Part shown: positions 32,501-43,400 of the stretch, piece by piece | Layout: each line of letters begins with the position of its first letter | Position numbering within the stretch: position 1 is the first letter of the stretch | Assembly (NCBI GenBank): GCA_018136815.1 | Contig: CM030944.1 | Coordinates: 2,891,834-2,955,833, forward strand | Source: Isochrysis galbana | Lineage: Eukaryota; Haptophyta; Isochrysidales; Isochrysidaceae | Length of the DNA stretch: 64,000 bases | Direction: 5' to 3' | Position numbers and translations under genes: made by a program | The notes under the pieces: model-generated | Database searches by the model: none | What the model was told of the DNA's origin: nothing | What the model saw: the letters and a program-made list of their open reading frames with translations, nothing else

Positions 32501-34018
32501 CGCCGCCGCCTCCTTCTCCTCCCCCTCCATCTCCACCACCACCCTCGCCGCCACCGCCCTCGCCGCCACCCGCCACCGCCGTCTCCACCTCCACCCTCGC
32601 CGCCTCCTCCGTCTCCTCCACCGCCCTCGCCGCCTCCTCCGTCTCCTCCGCCGCCCTCGCCGCCTCCTCCTTCGCCGCCGCCTCCTTCCCCTCCCCCTCC
32701 ATCTCCGCCACCTCCCTCGCCGCCCCCTCCATCCCCACCACCTCCATCTCCACCTCCCCCTTCGCCGCCTCCCCCATCTCCGCCGCCTCCATCTCCACCA
32801 CCACCCTCGCCGCCACCGCCGTCTCCACCTCCACCCTCGCCGCCTCCTCCGTCTCCTCCACCGCCCTCGCCGCCTCCTCCGTCTCCTCCTCCGCCCTCGC
32901 CGCCTCCTCCATCTCCGCCGCCACCGTCTCCTCCACCACCCTCGCCGCCTCCTCCTTCTCCGCCGCCGCCTTCGCCGCCCCCGCCTTCGCCGCCACCCCC
33001 TTCACCGCCTCCTCCCTCACCGCCTCCTCCCTCACCGCCTCCTCCATCGCCGCCACCTCCGTCTCCCCCGCCGCCTTCACCGCCACCACCCTCACCCCCG
33101 CCGCCCTCACCGCCGCCACCGTCTCCACCGCCCCCTTCACCCCCTCCTCCGTCCCCTCCGCCGCCTTCTCCACCACCGCCCTCGCCGCCGCCGCCCTCGC
33201 CGCCTCCGCCCTCGCCGCCTCCACCCTCACCGCCTCCACCCTCACCGCCTCCACCCTCACCGCCTCCACCCTCACCGCCCCCACCCTCACCGCCTCCGCC
33301 CTCGCCGCCTCCACCCTCACCGCCTCCACCCTCGCCACCACCGCCCTCGCCGCCACCGCCCTCACCGCCGCCCCCGTCACCACCGCCGCCCTCGCCGCCG
33401 CCGCCCTCGCCTCCGCCGCCTTCACCGCCACCCCCCTCGCCTCCGCCCCCCTCGCCTCCGCCGCCCTCGCCACCGCCTCCGTCCCCGCCTCCACCGTCTC
33501 CACCGCCTCCGTCTCCGCCACCGCCCTCGCCGCCTCCTCCGTCACCACCACCACCCTCGCCGCCTCCTCCGTCACCACCACCACCCTCGCCGCCGCCTCC
33601 GTCACCACCACCACCCTCGCCGCCGCCTCCGTCACCACCACCGCCCTCGCCGCCTCCTCCCTCACCACCACCCCCCTCGCCGCCTCCTCCCTCACCACCA
33701 CCGCCGGCAACCCTCATGCTCGTCGGCGACTACTCCGACGAGTACGACAAGATCCCAGTCCCAAAGACCAGATACATTGGAGAGCAGGCCGCCGTCGCGT
33801 ACCTCTGCATGGAATACATCATGGCGGTCGACTACGCTGAAACGAATCCCATGGCGCAAGTGCGCCGAACAGCGGGCAAGCTCTACATGCAGGACCGACC
33901 AAGCGTCCTCTCACGCATCACAGACCTCGCCATCCAAGATCAGCCGAACGACATCGTCGCCATCGAGGAAGAGGGGTGTGAGAAAAAGACGAAGAAGATG
34001 AAAACTCAACACGCATAA
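29476..34018 (+). CDS. Giant (Ser-Pro4)n extensin-like protein with a 1-base frame break
   Basis: From 29545 to about 33708 the plus strand encodes about 277 SPPPP pentapeptides, the hydroxyproline-rich motif of plant extensins and green-algal wall glycoproteins. Ser codons (TCT, TCG, TCA) and Pro codons vary, so the repeat is protein-level. The frame is open from 29476 without an ATG, so its start must lie in an upstream exon or is missing. At about 32570 the frame shifts by one base. The downstream frame carries the last ~75 units and a unique tail of about 100 residues (LMLVGDYSDEYDKIPV...LYMQDRPSVLSR) ending in Lys-rich KKTKKMK. The shift may be a sequencing or assembly error or a disabling mutation. 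No signal peptide is visible. Confidence 0.5.
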
Positions 34019-34162
34019 CTGGGGAGAGTCACTGCGTGTTGACAGGAAAGCGGGGGGGGGGCAAGCGTGATTAGCTTTGTTTTGTACCACTGTTGTTAAT
34101 AACTAAAAAGAAAACAGATATGTTGAAAAACCACCTGGTCCTCTTTTGACGGAACGCGACTT

Positions 34163-34836
34163 GGGTTGGCGGGTGGGCGGGTCGTCCTGGCGCGGTCGCT
34201 TCGGCGACCGCGGGGTGTTCATAAGCAGATCATCGATCTCGGCGAGGGCGGCGGCAGCGGTGGAGGGTGGAGGGGAGCGGCGCGCGCTCCATGACCTTAT
34301 CAGTTTACTGATAATGGGAGGCGAGAGGCTCAGAGCGGAGGGAGGGAGGGAGGGAGAGGGGAGATTTGCAACCCCCCCAATGCAATGCGATGAGAAATGA
34401 GACCTGTTTACGTTAGCAAACGGGCGGAGAGGGGCGGCTGGCGACAGGATGGAGGGAGCTGAGGAGGGAGGAGGGAGTGGTTCAAGGCCGACTCGGGATG
34501 ATACCGCGGTGGCAGGTACAAAATATTGTATCTCGAGACGCCCCAGATGGGACAACAGGTACAAGGTCGCAACAGGTTTCGGGGGCCTCTTCCTATCAGT
34601 GGGGCCAAACCTAGCGTCAGGTGTCAGGTTCGAAGAGCCTAACGCAACCTGATAGGAGTGACGTCAGACCTGACGTCAGGTTACAATACTAATACTAATA
34701 ATCTAATAATAATAATACAGAACTTAATAGTTATATTTTAAGTACAATGGTAGAAACTAGTTGATACACTTACTCCTCATCTTCAGGCTCGTCCGGGATC
34801 ATCTCCAAGTCCCACGGAAGCACACACGACTCCCAA
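34163..34836. other. Intergenic, with TGACGTCA palindromes
   Basis: 34650-34685 contains GACCTGACGTCAGGTT and a neighbouring TGACGTCA, just beyond the 3' side of the hAT remnant. Short (TAA)n stretches follow at 34686-34720. These may be subterminal repeats of that transposon. No gene was recognised. Confidence 0.35.
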
Positions 34837-35190
34837 TCAGTCATCACTTGCTGCAACACCAAATTTGTGTGAGCCCTCACAAGTCACAAGCCTCTCCACA
34901 GTACGATGCCCCAGCCGATTCCTTTTCTTGGAATGGATCCAATCCTCCACGGACCAAGAACGCTCACATCCGGAGGCTGAGCAGGACAACGCTAACAAAC
35001 GCATCGCAGCCCAGCGCAAATGCGGCCACGGAGCCATATAAATGTTGGCCCACTTGTATGACGCCATGGACTTCGCCTTTTTCGAGAAAGCAACATCATC
35101 ATTCAGGTCATACATGCCTGATGCAGCCGCCTCCTGAAAGTCTGCAAGGTCGCCGTTCTTATTCTTCCTTTTCGAGAGGCGAGAGGTCTC
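34837..35190 (-). pseudogene. hAT transposase C-terminal (dimerisation) remnant
   Basis: The minus strand encodes about 118 residues. The segment RLLALSCSASGCERSWSV, then KKRNRLGHRTVERLV, matches the hAT C-terminal dimerisation domain, where S-A-x-x-E-R-x-(F/W)-S is followed by a basic KxRNRL and an ALV-like helix. The upstream catalytic RNase-H-like core and the BED zinc finger are absent, so it cannot be active. The region is less GC-rich than flanking genes. Confidence 0.7.
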
Positions 35191-35373
35191 CGAGAGGACC
35201 CTCTTTCCCCCCTCCCCGGTGCTTTTCCCCGGTGTGAAAGAGAAGCTTTGGCCTCTACGCGTTATAATTATAATGAGAGCTCTCGTAACCTATGGACTCC
35301 CCCGCCCCTTCCCTTCCCGCTTTCCTCCCATCGGGCGGCGGCGGCGGCGGCAGCGGCGGCGGCGGCGAGATCG

Positions 35374-37048
35374 ATGTCTCGTCTACGGCTGCTCTGCATC
35401 CTGGCCGGTCTGGCCGCCTCGTGGGGCTTACGCGTGGCGCTCTCTGCGGCACGTCCGGTCGAGTCACTCCACGGCTTCTCCGTCCTCGAGCTCGCCGACG
35501 GCAAGCTGCTCGATCTGGGCCAGGTGCTCGAGCGGCCGCAAACCAACACTCTCCTCGTGCTCGGCACTTACCCTGCGGACTTCAATATGGTGCGTGAAGC
35601 GGATGGGTTGGATGAGGGAAAGGTGGTTGCCAAGCGTGAGGGGGACTCGCAATCACTTCGGAGACTTCGCCGGCGAACAGGCGGTGAGGGAGGTTGGTGG
35701 AGGAGAGCTCGTCTACAAACCCTGGAGGAGTGCGACGCTCTGCGATTGAGTGGCGGAATGTGTGAAGCGCGCGGCTAGCCGCAGGGTGCGCACGCGCGTG
35801 TTAACGGGCGGATGTGCTAGCTGGTGGGCCAATCCCCCAACCCCCCAAAAGTTATCTCTGCACCCCGGATGTTACCTCGAATTCGGATGCAAAATGCTTT
35901 GGCTTCCGGGCATGGAATGAACAAGCTACGCATGCTACCGATCGCTACCTCGCCTGACTTGCAGATCGAGTACGGACAAAAGCTGCGGCACTATGCACCG
36001 GCACTGAAGGAAAAGGGTGTGGGGCGCATCATGGTAGTTATCAATGGGCTTCCAGCATCATGTGCCAAGTTGGCCGAGCTTCTCGACCTTCCTCCTGAGA
36101 TTGAGCTTTTTTCCGATCCCGGTGGTAAGCTGCTCACCTGGTGGCCACACCATCGCCTAATTTATCGACGGGAGTACCGTGGTTGCAGGTGAGGCGGGGC
36201 GTCGATTCGGAGTGAATCGCGGTTGGCGTCCGGACGACGAGAAGCTCAATGCATACCTAAAACTGTACATCATGCTCTTTGGCATTGGCCCCCCTGCTAC
36301 CTTGCCTTCTGTGCTTGCCGGCTATGTTGGCAGCCCAGGTGGCAAGCGCGCTTGGATCGAGACAGCCCTGGAGCAAGGGCAGCGGAAGGGCCGCTGGCCT
36401 TCGAATGTGCTCGTACCACGCGACCTCGATGGCCAGCTGGAGAATCAATTCGACGCTCTTCCTCTCGTAGGAGGATGGGGTCTACGGCCACTCGAACTAG
36501 TGAGACCTGGCTGCCCTCAGTCATGATCGCTCAGTCTAGACGGGCCGCGCCAAACGTGCCACAGCCGTCACGACCAGATGGTGTCTGGGGCATCTCGCGG
36601 TGAACTGCTCATGTATTACTCACAACTCCTTGCAATCACGCTTGCAGGCAACATTGCGGTTGCAGAATCTCCTGGGCGTGTCCTTCATGAACTGGGAGGC
36701 ATTGCGACCATCCGACGAGCGCACGCTCACCCAGGTAAGCTGCGCGTAGACATTCTTCCACATGGAAGGGTGGTGCTTGCAGCTCAGGATGTCTTGCTGG
36801 AGGTCTCGTGGCAGCCAAGTGCGTGGGCCAAAGCGGCCTGTGAGGCGTTCACAATGCCGTAAGCAATCGCACGCTATGCTTGGGAGCCGAGGATCACCTC
36901 CCATGCGTATCGACGTCAACTATCCTCTCTATCGCTGTAGCTTGGTGGTTGCACTGTCGTGGACACCGACGGCAAGGCCATGTACTCGTGGCTCGACGAT
37001 GGGATATGCGACACGGCAGACTTCGATGAATTGCTTGAGTCATTGTAG
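35374..37048 (+). CDS. Peroxiredoxin-like (AhpC/TSA, PRXL2-type) protein, five exons
   Basis: Exons 35374-35589, 35965-36124, 36189-36499, 36648-36734 and 36941-37048 give 293 residues. Donors are GTGCGT, GTAAGC, GTGAGA and GTAAGC. The N-terminus RLRLLCILAGLAASWGL is a signal-peptide-like helix, suggesting entry to the secretory route or plastid. The thioredoxin-fold part shows LLVLGTYPADFN, YAPALKEKGV and IMVVINGLPASC. A conserved FGVNRGWRPDD...YLKLYIMLFGIG block follows, then ATLRLQNLLGVSFMNWEALRP and a C-terminal VVDTDGKAMYSW. This matches the long PRXL2-like branch common in cyanobacteria and algae, thought to act in redox defence. No CxxC is present at the start of the first helix, so the catalytic mechanism is uncertain. 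Every junction restores family sequence. Confidence 0.75.
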
Positions 37049-37679
37049 AATTGCGGCGCGCAAGAGTCTTTACACCGTTCCGGTGTATTATGTTGTACCA
37101 GTCTCTTATGGCGACAAGCTCCATCTCTTTCCCGCAACCCCGCTGCTACAAGTTCACAATGTATTGTAGGGTTGGGTCGCTAAGGAATGTGCGTGCATCG
37201 CTCCCGTCTCTTGCGTACTGTGTGCATGGTGTGGGTAACCCATATGGTCTTGAGTATGCAAGAAGGTGCAACCTGAGGTCCAGTACTTTTTTCATCCCCC
37301 CCCCCCCTTGGAGGGTTAGGAGCACCCACACTTTGGTGGACTGGCAACTCGCCCCCCTTGATTTCAGGGACTCCTCCCCCTCCCCTTGCGCGTTGCGCGT
37401 TATTGGTCCGGGTGCAACTTCGGTGAAGGTGTAACCTACGGCCCATTTTTGTTATCCCAGCCCCCCTCGTTTTATATCAAACAATCGCCGCACCCACACT
37501 TTGGAGGGTCGAACGGCAACTCGTCACCCCTCATTTCAGGCATTCCTCCCTTTTGCGCATTGGTCCGGGTGACCGCGGGTGCATGCTCTCCAACTCCATG
37601 AAATCGAAAGCTGTGAAGGGACTGGGGTGAAACGGCGACAAATACCTTTGTGGGGGAGGGGGGGGGGCGGGGAGAGCCG
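37049..37679. other. Intergenic, with a ~150-bp imperfect tandem duplication
   Basis: 37315-37420 and 37488-37590 are related: each has CACCCACACTTTGG, a GGCAACTCG block, TTTCAGG and TTGGTCCGGGTG in the same order. The second copy ends about 90 bases before the armadillo gene start. Poly-C runs occur at 37298 and poly-G at 37658. Confidence 0.6.
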
Positions 37680-38645
37680 ATGCCGCTGGCTCTGGCGATG
37701 GGGGCCGCCAGCGGCTCGGCCACCCGTCTTCCTGCCGCGCTCAGTGCTTGCTCGAGTCCTCGCGGCTGGAGCGTGTCCGAGCTACTCGACCTCCTTCAAT
37801 CGTGCGACGCAGACGTCCGCTGCGAGGCTCTCGATGCGCTCGCCGAGATGGTAGAGAGCACGTACGGCGAGGGCGGGCTGGAGCTGGGAGAGGCGACGCG
37901 TGCCGGAGGCGGCGTGCGGCTGCTCGCGGCGCTGCTCGACGACGCGTCGGTGGAGGTTGTGCAGACAGCTCTCCTTGTGATTGCCAATCTCTGCTCTGAC
38001 TCGGTGGACGCCAACTCCTCCATCACCAAGGCGCAGCTGATTCGATGCGGCGGTGCGCGGCCACTCCTTGCTTGCCTCTACTCGGATGACACGTATACCA
38101 TCACCCTTGCGTGCGGTGCACTGCAAAATCTCTGCTATGATCGAGAATGGGCAGAACACGTGGTTGCTCACGGGGTTCAAGCCCAGCTCGAATCGCTATT
38201 GTCGCATGAGGATCAGTCCATTGTTCGGTATGCCTCGGGCGCCCTCACGAATGTGGCCACCCATCTGCCAAATCACCTAAGCGTGAGATCGAGCGATACG
38301 TTGGAGGCCGTCCGTGCGCGGAAAATTCTCGCGGAGGAAGAGAAGCGCATCTACTCTGAGGCGATGAAAGTCATCGGCGCGTATGCGCGCGCCATACCGC
38401 ATGATGTGCGCGAAAGGCGACGTTATCGAGCTCGCCAACGCTTCGCGCAAATTGTGGGCGGCCGGCGCTGGGGTGACGACTCCGGTCGTCCTAGTTCAGC
38501 CGGCTCACATCAGTCCGTGACATCAGGGTGCTCGACGAACACGATGCGCTCCTATGCCACCGCAAACACAATGAGCTCTGCTTCCCATGCCAGCGGATCC
38601 ACGCATGGCGATTCGACATATGGCGGGTCGATGCGTGGGTCTTAA
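37680..38645 (+). CDS. Armadillo-repeat protein
   Basis: Single exon, 321 residues from the ATG at 37680; another ATG lies 18 bases further in and the frame is open upstream to 37650. Four ARM/HEAT-type helical repeats are visible: LLDLLQSCDADVRCEALDAL, LLAALLDDASVEVV...VIANLC, LLACLYSDDTY...GALQNLC and LESLLSHEDQSIVRYASGAL. The ALxNL pattern at the repeat ends is typical. The last ~100 residues are basic, then Ser/Thr/Gly-rich (RSYATANTMSSASHASG) and probably disordered. Such proteins are protein-binding scaffolds; the partner is unknown. Confidence 0.75.
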   Translation: MPLALAMGAASGSATRLPAALSACSSPRGWSVSELLDLLQSCDADVRCEALDALAEMVESTYGEGGLELGEATRAGGGVRLLAALLDDASVEVVQTALLVIANLCSDSVDANSSITKAQLIRCGGARPLLACLYSDDTYTITLACGALQNLCYDREWAEHVVAHGVQAQLESLLSHEDQSIVRYASGALTNVATHLPNHLSVRSSDTLEAVRARKILAEEEKRIYSEAMKVIGAYARAIPHDVRERRRYRARQRFAQIVGGRRWGDDSGRPSSAGSHQSVTSGCSTNTMRSYATANTMSSASHASGSTHGDSTYGGSMRGS

Positions 38646-39002
38646 TATCGAGACGGAATCTTTGGTCCTGGGGCTGGGTGACTCGATCAGCAACAACCCA
38701 TTGGTATAATGGACGCGTCGTTACTTCGCCATTCTCCATAATTACTTAGATCCGTCCATGAAATATTGCATCGTGCATATTGTGGTCTGGTCTTCTAGAT
38801 TGAGCATACGGATCGTGGGTTCGTGACTTACTGGGGCTATGGTACGTGGTTTGGTTGGCGTGTGCGATTGAGATAAGGATGTTAATTCGTTGATCCCCTC
38901 GCTCGCACGTTGCGATAAAGGAAGATCAAGGTGGACTACACGGCCGCGAATTGTCCCCTCTCCCTCTCCTAGACACATCTGCAGCAGAGTGGGGTCTTCA
39001 AC

Positions 39003-39277
39003 TATCGTTTAACGATAGGGTGACGGATCGAGCATGACCACTGGCTCGATATGCGACGATACGGAAGGGAAACGATCGGCGGGAGGCGCGGCCAAGGTGC
39101 CCGGGAGTGATGGAATGGCGGGGGCGCCAGCAGCTCCGCCGGAGCTGACGGCGCGCTGCAGGCCCTCACTCAGCGAGACCCCATTAAAACAACCTTGTCA
39201 ATACTGATTGCGGCCCTTTTGCTATCTAGATCGATAACGATAGTGGCCGCGATTGCTATCTAGTTAGATAACGATAG
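39003..39277. repeat. Repeated CTATCG...CGATAG palindromes
   Basis: CTATCGTTTAACGATAG at 39003, GCTATCTAGATCGATAACGATAG-like at 39221 and GCTATCTAGTTAGATAACGATAG-like at 39254 share the same arms. Each can fold into a short hairpin. Confidence 0.55.
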
Positions 39278-39665
39278 CTGGCGGGGTATCTTGTTCCACG
39301 CCTTAACAAGGGCCGGACCCCGGAAACCGAATACCGAAAATGAAGGAACGAAGGGGGGCAGGGGAGGAGGTGGAGGGAGGGAAGTTAAGGGCGATGTAGG
39401 ATGTAGGAATAGCAGCAGGGAAACCCTGAGATAGCAGAAAGTAGGTGTGTAGCCCAGAATCTTCAGATATCTCTTTTTTAGAGGTAGAGGTAGGGGTATA
39501 GATAGGCGATGTCAACGTGATCCCGGGATGGTGTGAGCCCATGAGCCCATAGTCCACAGTAGCTTAGCGGACGCCTTCATTCAAGAATGTGTTTTATAAA
39601 AGTAGGTTGGCCCTCGCAGCGGGGGAGGAGTGGAGAGAGGGGGTGGGCTCGTGCCCCCCCCAGGG

Positions 39666-39765
39666 AGAACCAAGTATAAACTCAGTTGTAGGTTGTAGGT
39701 TGTAGGACCAGACCACTAGCTCGGGGCAAGGAGAACCAAGTATAAACTTAGTTGAAGGTTGTAGC
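39666..39765 (-). repeat. Two direct copies of the family A end motif
   Basis: GAACCAAGTATAAACT(C/T)AGTTG followed by AGGTTGTAG occurs at 39666-39700 and 39731-39765. The reverse complement is the start of the insertion at 6181 and recurs at 54509-54535. Confidence 0.65.
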
Positions 39766-40444
39766 ACCCAGCTCAACCCCGCCACCCCCACAACCCGAGC
39801 CCCCAAGTAGCGCACGAGAGGAGTAGCCGCAAGGCAGGCGGGGGTGGGGGAGGAAGAGGTATGGAGTATGGGTATGGCTACAACCCAAAGGTCCAAGGCC
39901 ACACGCGAGGCGAGAAGCTATTTTAAGGTTTTCTTCTCCCAATCCCAATCCCTTCTCCCCTGGCTCCATATAGAGCGTGCAGGGCGTTCCTGCACTCCCA
40001 TTCCCATGCCTCAGCCACACTGGCACTGCCAATCACAAGTACTCGGTCATTTCATTATATCCCCTAAATCCCATAATTCTAATCCTAACGTACGGCAACA
40101 AACTATAGCTATAGATAGGCTACATAACGCTCATATTCCACATCGATCTGACGACTAAGCCATGCTGAGCACCTGGCGGTGAGGCAAATTCAAAAACTAT
40201 CTTGTAGGTTGCCAAGCGTCACGTCGTGCGACTTCCTCAATCCTAAATCACATGCCATCTCGAGGTCTCGAAGGATTCGTTGGCCCGTTGGGGGCTAATC
40301 GATGGCCGAAGCTACCTCTGCGGGTGTGGAGTCCCCAAAAATCTAGCCGGTGAAAAAAAGGCGCACAGCGCCCCCAAGCTATTTTCAGTGACGGCATGTC
40401 GCAGCATCCCACAAGTAGGCGAGGTAATAGCCTGACGCATGGCA

Positions 40445-43400
40445 TCAATTTTTTAGTGCGGCCTGCAGACGCTCAGTTTCAGCCCTTGTTTCTTCAACCA
40501 CCCGCTTGGCTTTGTCGATCTGTTCAAGCAAAGTCCGCTGCCTCTGACGCAATTTCTCCACATCTGCGGCTGCGCGTATCTGGCGTCCTTGATTTGCCTC
40601 TGTCTTTGCGGCGAGCGCACTTCTTCTCTTTTTCACCTGGTCATCGACGATTTGAGTATCGAGCTTGCATGCCTTTTCTAATACGAGCAAGTCAGTCGGC
40701 CTAGCTCGTACTCGTTGCCGCTTCAGCTTGCGCTCCTTTTCGTTGATAGCGTCCCGCGCTCGTTGCGCTGCGTCAAGCTTCGCGCGGAGAGCGAGCACGA
40801 TTGGAGATGTGCCCTCGACTTCATCGGCTGCATGGCGCGCTGCTCTCGTGCGCGCATCCGCCACTCTTTGGGTGGCGGCACGCACCGCCAAAAGCCGGGA
40901 GCGCAACTCATCCGTCTTTGTACGTGCTATTGCGATTCGTGTCCTCAGTGCAGCACACGCCTCTTGCTCGCTTGGAAGTTCAGCTGTTAAAGTGCGAGGC
41001 GGCCGTGCAGCCACGCCAAAGCAGATTTCATGAAGTTCAGGTGCGTGACGTTTTAGCGCCGCAGAAAGCATGGACACATCTCGCCGAGATCGCATGACAC
41101 ACGTATGTAGCTGGCGGGCTAGCGTTGCGGCATTCGTGCGTAGACGTGGGCGGCTTCGATAGGCCGCGCACACGTAGAGGGCTGCCGGGCTCAGTGGCAC
41201 AGGCGGCGGCGTGGTAATTGCGCGTGACGCACCCGCGGCGGAAGCACAACCGACCGATTGCAGAATCGCAAGGAGAATGCTGAGTTTCATCTCAACCACC
41301 ATGTCGGATGCATCTTCTTCAGGCGGAGGAATCAGCAAGGATGCGCAAACGCGCGCGCCACCTACTTGCGATAGCGCAACAATCCAGCCGATCGCCGCTG
41401 CTAGCGCTTCGGCGCCAGCATCGAGCGTAAGCTCAGAGTCCTCGCCCAGAAATGATGTCCGAGTCGGCGTGACCGCACGGCTTACCACCGCTGGCACTAT
41501 AGCATGCATCATGCGGCCAGTGAGTGAAGCGTTGGATCTGCAAAATGTCGAATCGAGTGCTAGACGCAGCAAACGTAGCGCAGTCAGCACCACCTGGGGG
41601 TTGGAGGAAACCAGGCACCGACGCAAAAGGAGCTCGAGCGCGGCGAATGCCTCGCCACGAATGGCCAAAAGGGAGGGCGATCCGAGCTGCCCGCACGCTT
41701 GAAGGAGTGCTACCTGTACGAGCGCGGGCCGCCCGGATGCGAGCCGTAGGGCGGTGAATTCGCCAAAAGTGAGAATGATGGGTTGGAGCGCACTCCGCTC
41801 GGCGGGCGGAAGAGCAGTCCCCGAAAGTAGCGCTTCGTCGGAGGCTGCCATAGCCACTGCGAGCTCTGCCGCGGCAGCTGCAGCCGCTTCAGCATCGGCG
41901 GCCACTACACTTGGTGGAAGCGGTCGCTCGGAAGGTGGCATCCGCGCCGAAGATGTCAACGAAGATTGCATCGAGAGGATCGAGGGTTCAGTGATATCCG
42001 TGGCGTGCACCAGCGGAAAGGACTTCGGGACTCTGTCGGCTGTGCCTCCTGACGGAGTGGGGGGGGCTGGCGAGGCGAGGCCAGCATGAGTCGCCTCCGT
42101 TCCAACCATTATCACATCGCCATCTAGAGCTGATGGCCACGCCTGCATGGCGGATGTCGAGCCGAACGGAGACGGCCGCCCGGGGTGTGCGAAGGAATTT
42201 CCTCCACGGTGAGGCGACGGCTTGGCTGAGACCAGTGGCGAAGAGCCTGGGGAGTTGGTCTGCACCACCAACCGGTCGAAGCGGCCCGAGCCGTGCTTTG
42301 GAGACAAGGGGCCGGCACTGGGCGTTGGGCTCGCATTGCAACGCGATTGGTTGCGCAACGAGCTCACGGTGTCGCGCGATTCGTCCCCACAACTGAGAGG
42401 TGCCTCCGGTGTCCCGAGGTCAGCTGGCGACTTGTTTGGACCACTACCCGGGCTTGCATTCGCCTTAGCGAGGAGCCTGGCTGCTCCGAGCTTGATGGAT
42501 TCTATCTTCTCTCTTTGTGTGATGGCCGTCTCGTACTCTTGCGCCGCTGCTGCCCGAGATCGCTCCAATTCCGCCCTGCGAAGCTCGACGGCATGCGCCA
42601 CTAGGCCATCTGCCATTTGTTTGTACCGTTTGGCGCGATCAAAATCCTCGGCTTGAATCGCGCGTTGCTTTGCCTGTGCCGCAGAGTCGCCCAGCCAGCT
42701 GAGAACTTTCAGCGCCCGCCCCGCCGGTAAGCCTCTCAAGGCGCTTGCACAAGCACTCGCACTTGTCAAACGAGAGGCGGAGCGCAGTATCTGCGCGTCC
42801 GCAACCAGCCGTCGCTCGGAGTGCCCCCGCCAGCCTCCCTGCAATGTACTCGCCCGCCTATGGCGAATGGCCTCAGCCTCAACCTTGGCTTTCGCCGCTG
42901 CCGCCTTCGACTTCTCACGCTGCTGGCGTTGGATAGCTCGCGCCGAAGCCGTCTGCCGCGCTCTCAACAGCTTCTCCTCTCTTATCGCAACCTCATCGAG
43001 GACAGTCACTCCTGACAAGGTAGAGCTCTGTCCTGCCGATGCTTCTTCCGCTTGTAAGGATTGCCGCCCTAAACTCTTCCCTATCGCGCGCCGGACCGTC
43101 GTCCTGCCGCGCGGTCGTGGTTGAGTCCGGAAGCGCTCGGCCGATGGGACCCGGAGTCGAAGGTCGTCTGGGGTGCCACGCTGGAGCCAACCATCGTTCG
43201 CCAGCCGTCTCCGGTGCGCCGCCTGAATCCTCAGCGCCGCCGCATCTCGTGGAGCTGTGGATGGCAGACCATTGGGATCCATCCTTTTAGAACTCTGGCT
43301 GGGGACCACTTGGCGCTCATCAGTTGTGGCCGTAATTTTGTGCATTCTGACACCACGGGTGCTTTCAACTCCGGCAGCTCGGCAAACGAGGAGAGCCCTG

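Larger units (their letters stand above)
28749..34162 (+). mobile_element. 5.4-kb element with inverted ends carrying a Ser-Pro4 repeat gene
   Basis: The left end (28749-28776, AGGTGTCGTTCCGTCAA...) and the reverse complement of the right end (34136-34162, AAGTCGCGTTCCGTCAA...) are imperfect inverted repeats. Both ends recur around 54961-57058 with different cargo. The left 130 bp (to about 28880) is nearly identical to 54961-55085, and the right ~90 bp to 56985-57058. Inside the left end lies an array of ~300-bp GC-rich subrepeats (28870-29545). No transposase is encoded, so it would be non-autonomous. No clear target duplication was seen. The superfamily is unknown. Confidence 0.65.
38646..40444. 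other. Intergenic, 1.8 kb, repeat relics
   Basis: Holds inverted CTATCG/CGATAG motifs (39003-39277), an ATAAAAGTAGGTTGG element end at 39597 and two direct copies of an element-end motif at 39666-39765. Short ORFs have no recognised content. Confidence 0.45.

Noticed and set aside
29318..32569. Giant minus-strand ORF rich in Ala, Glu, Val and Arg opposite the Ser-Pro array
   Set aside because: It is the reverse reading of a repeat that lacks stop codons. The Ser-Pro frame has the exact five-residue periodicity and a unique C-terminal tail, while the minus frame has neither.
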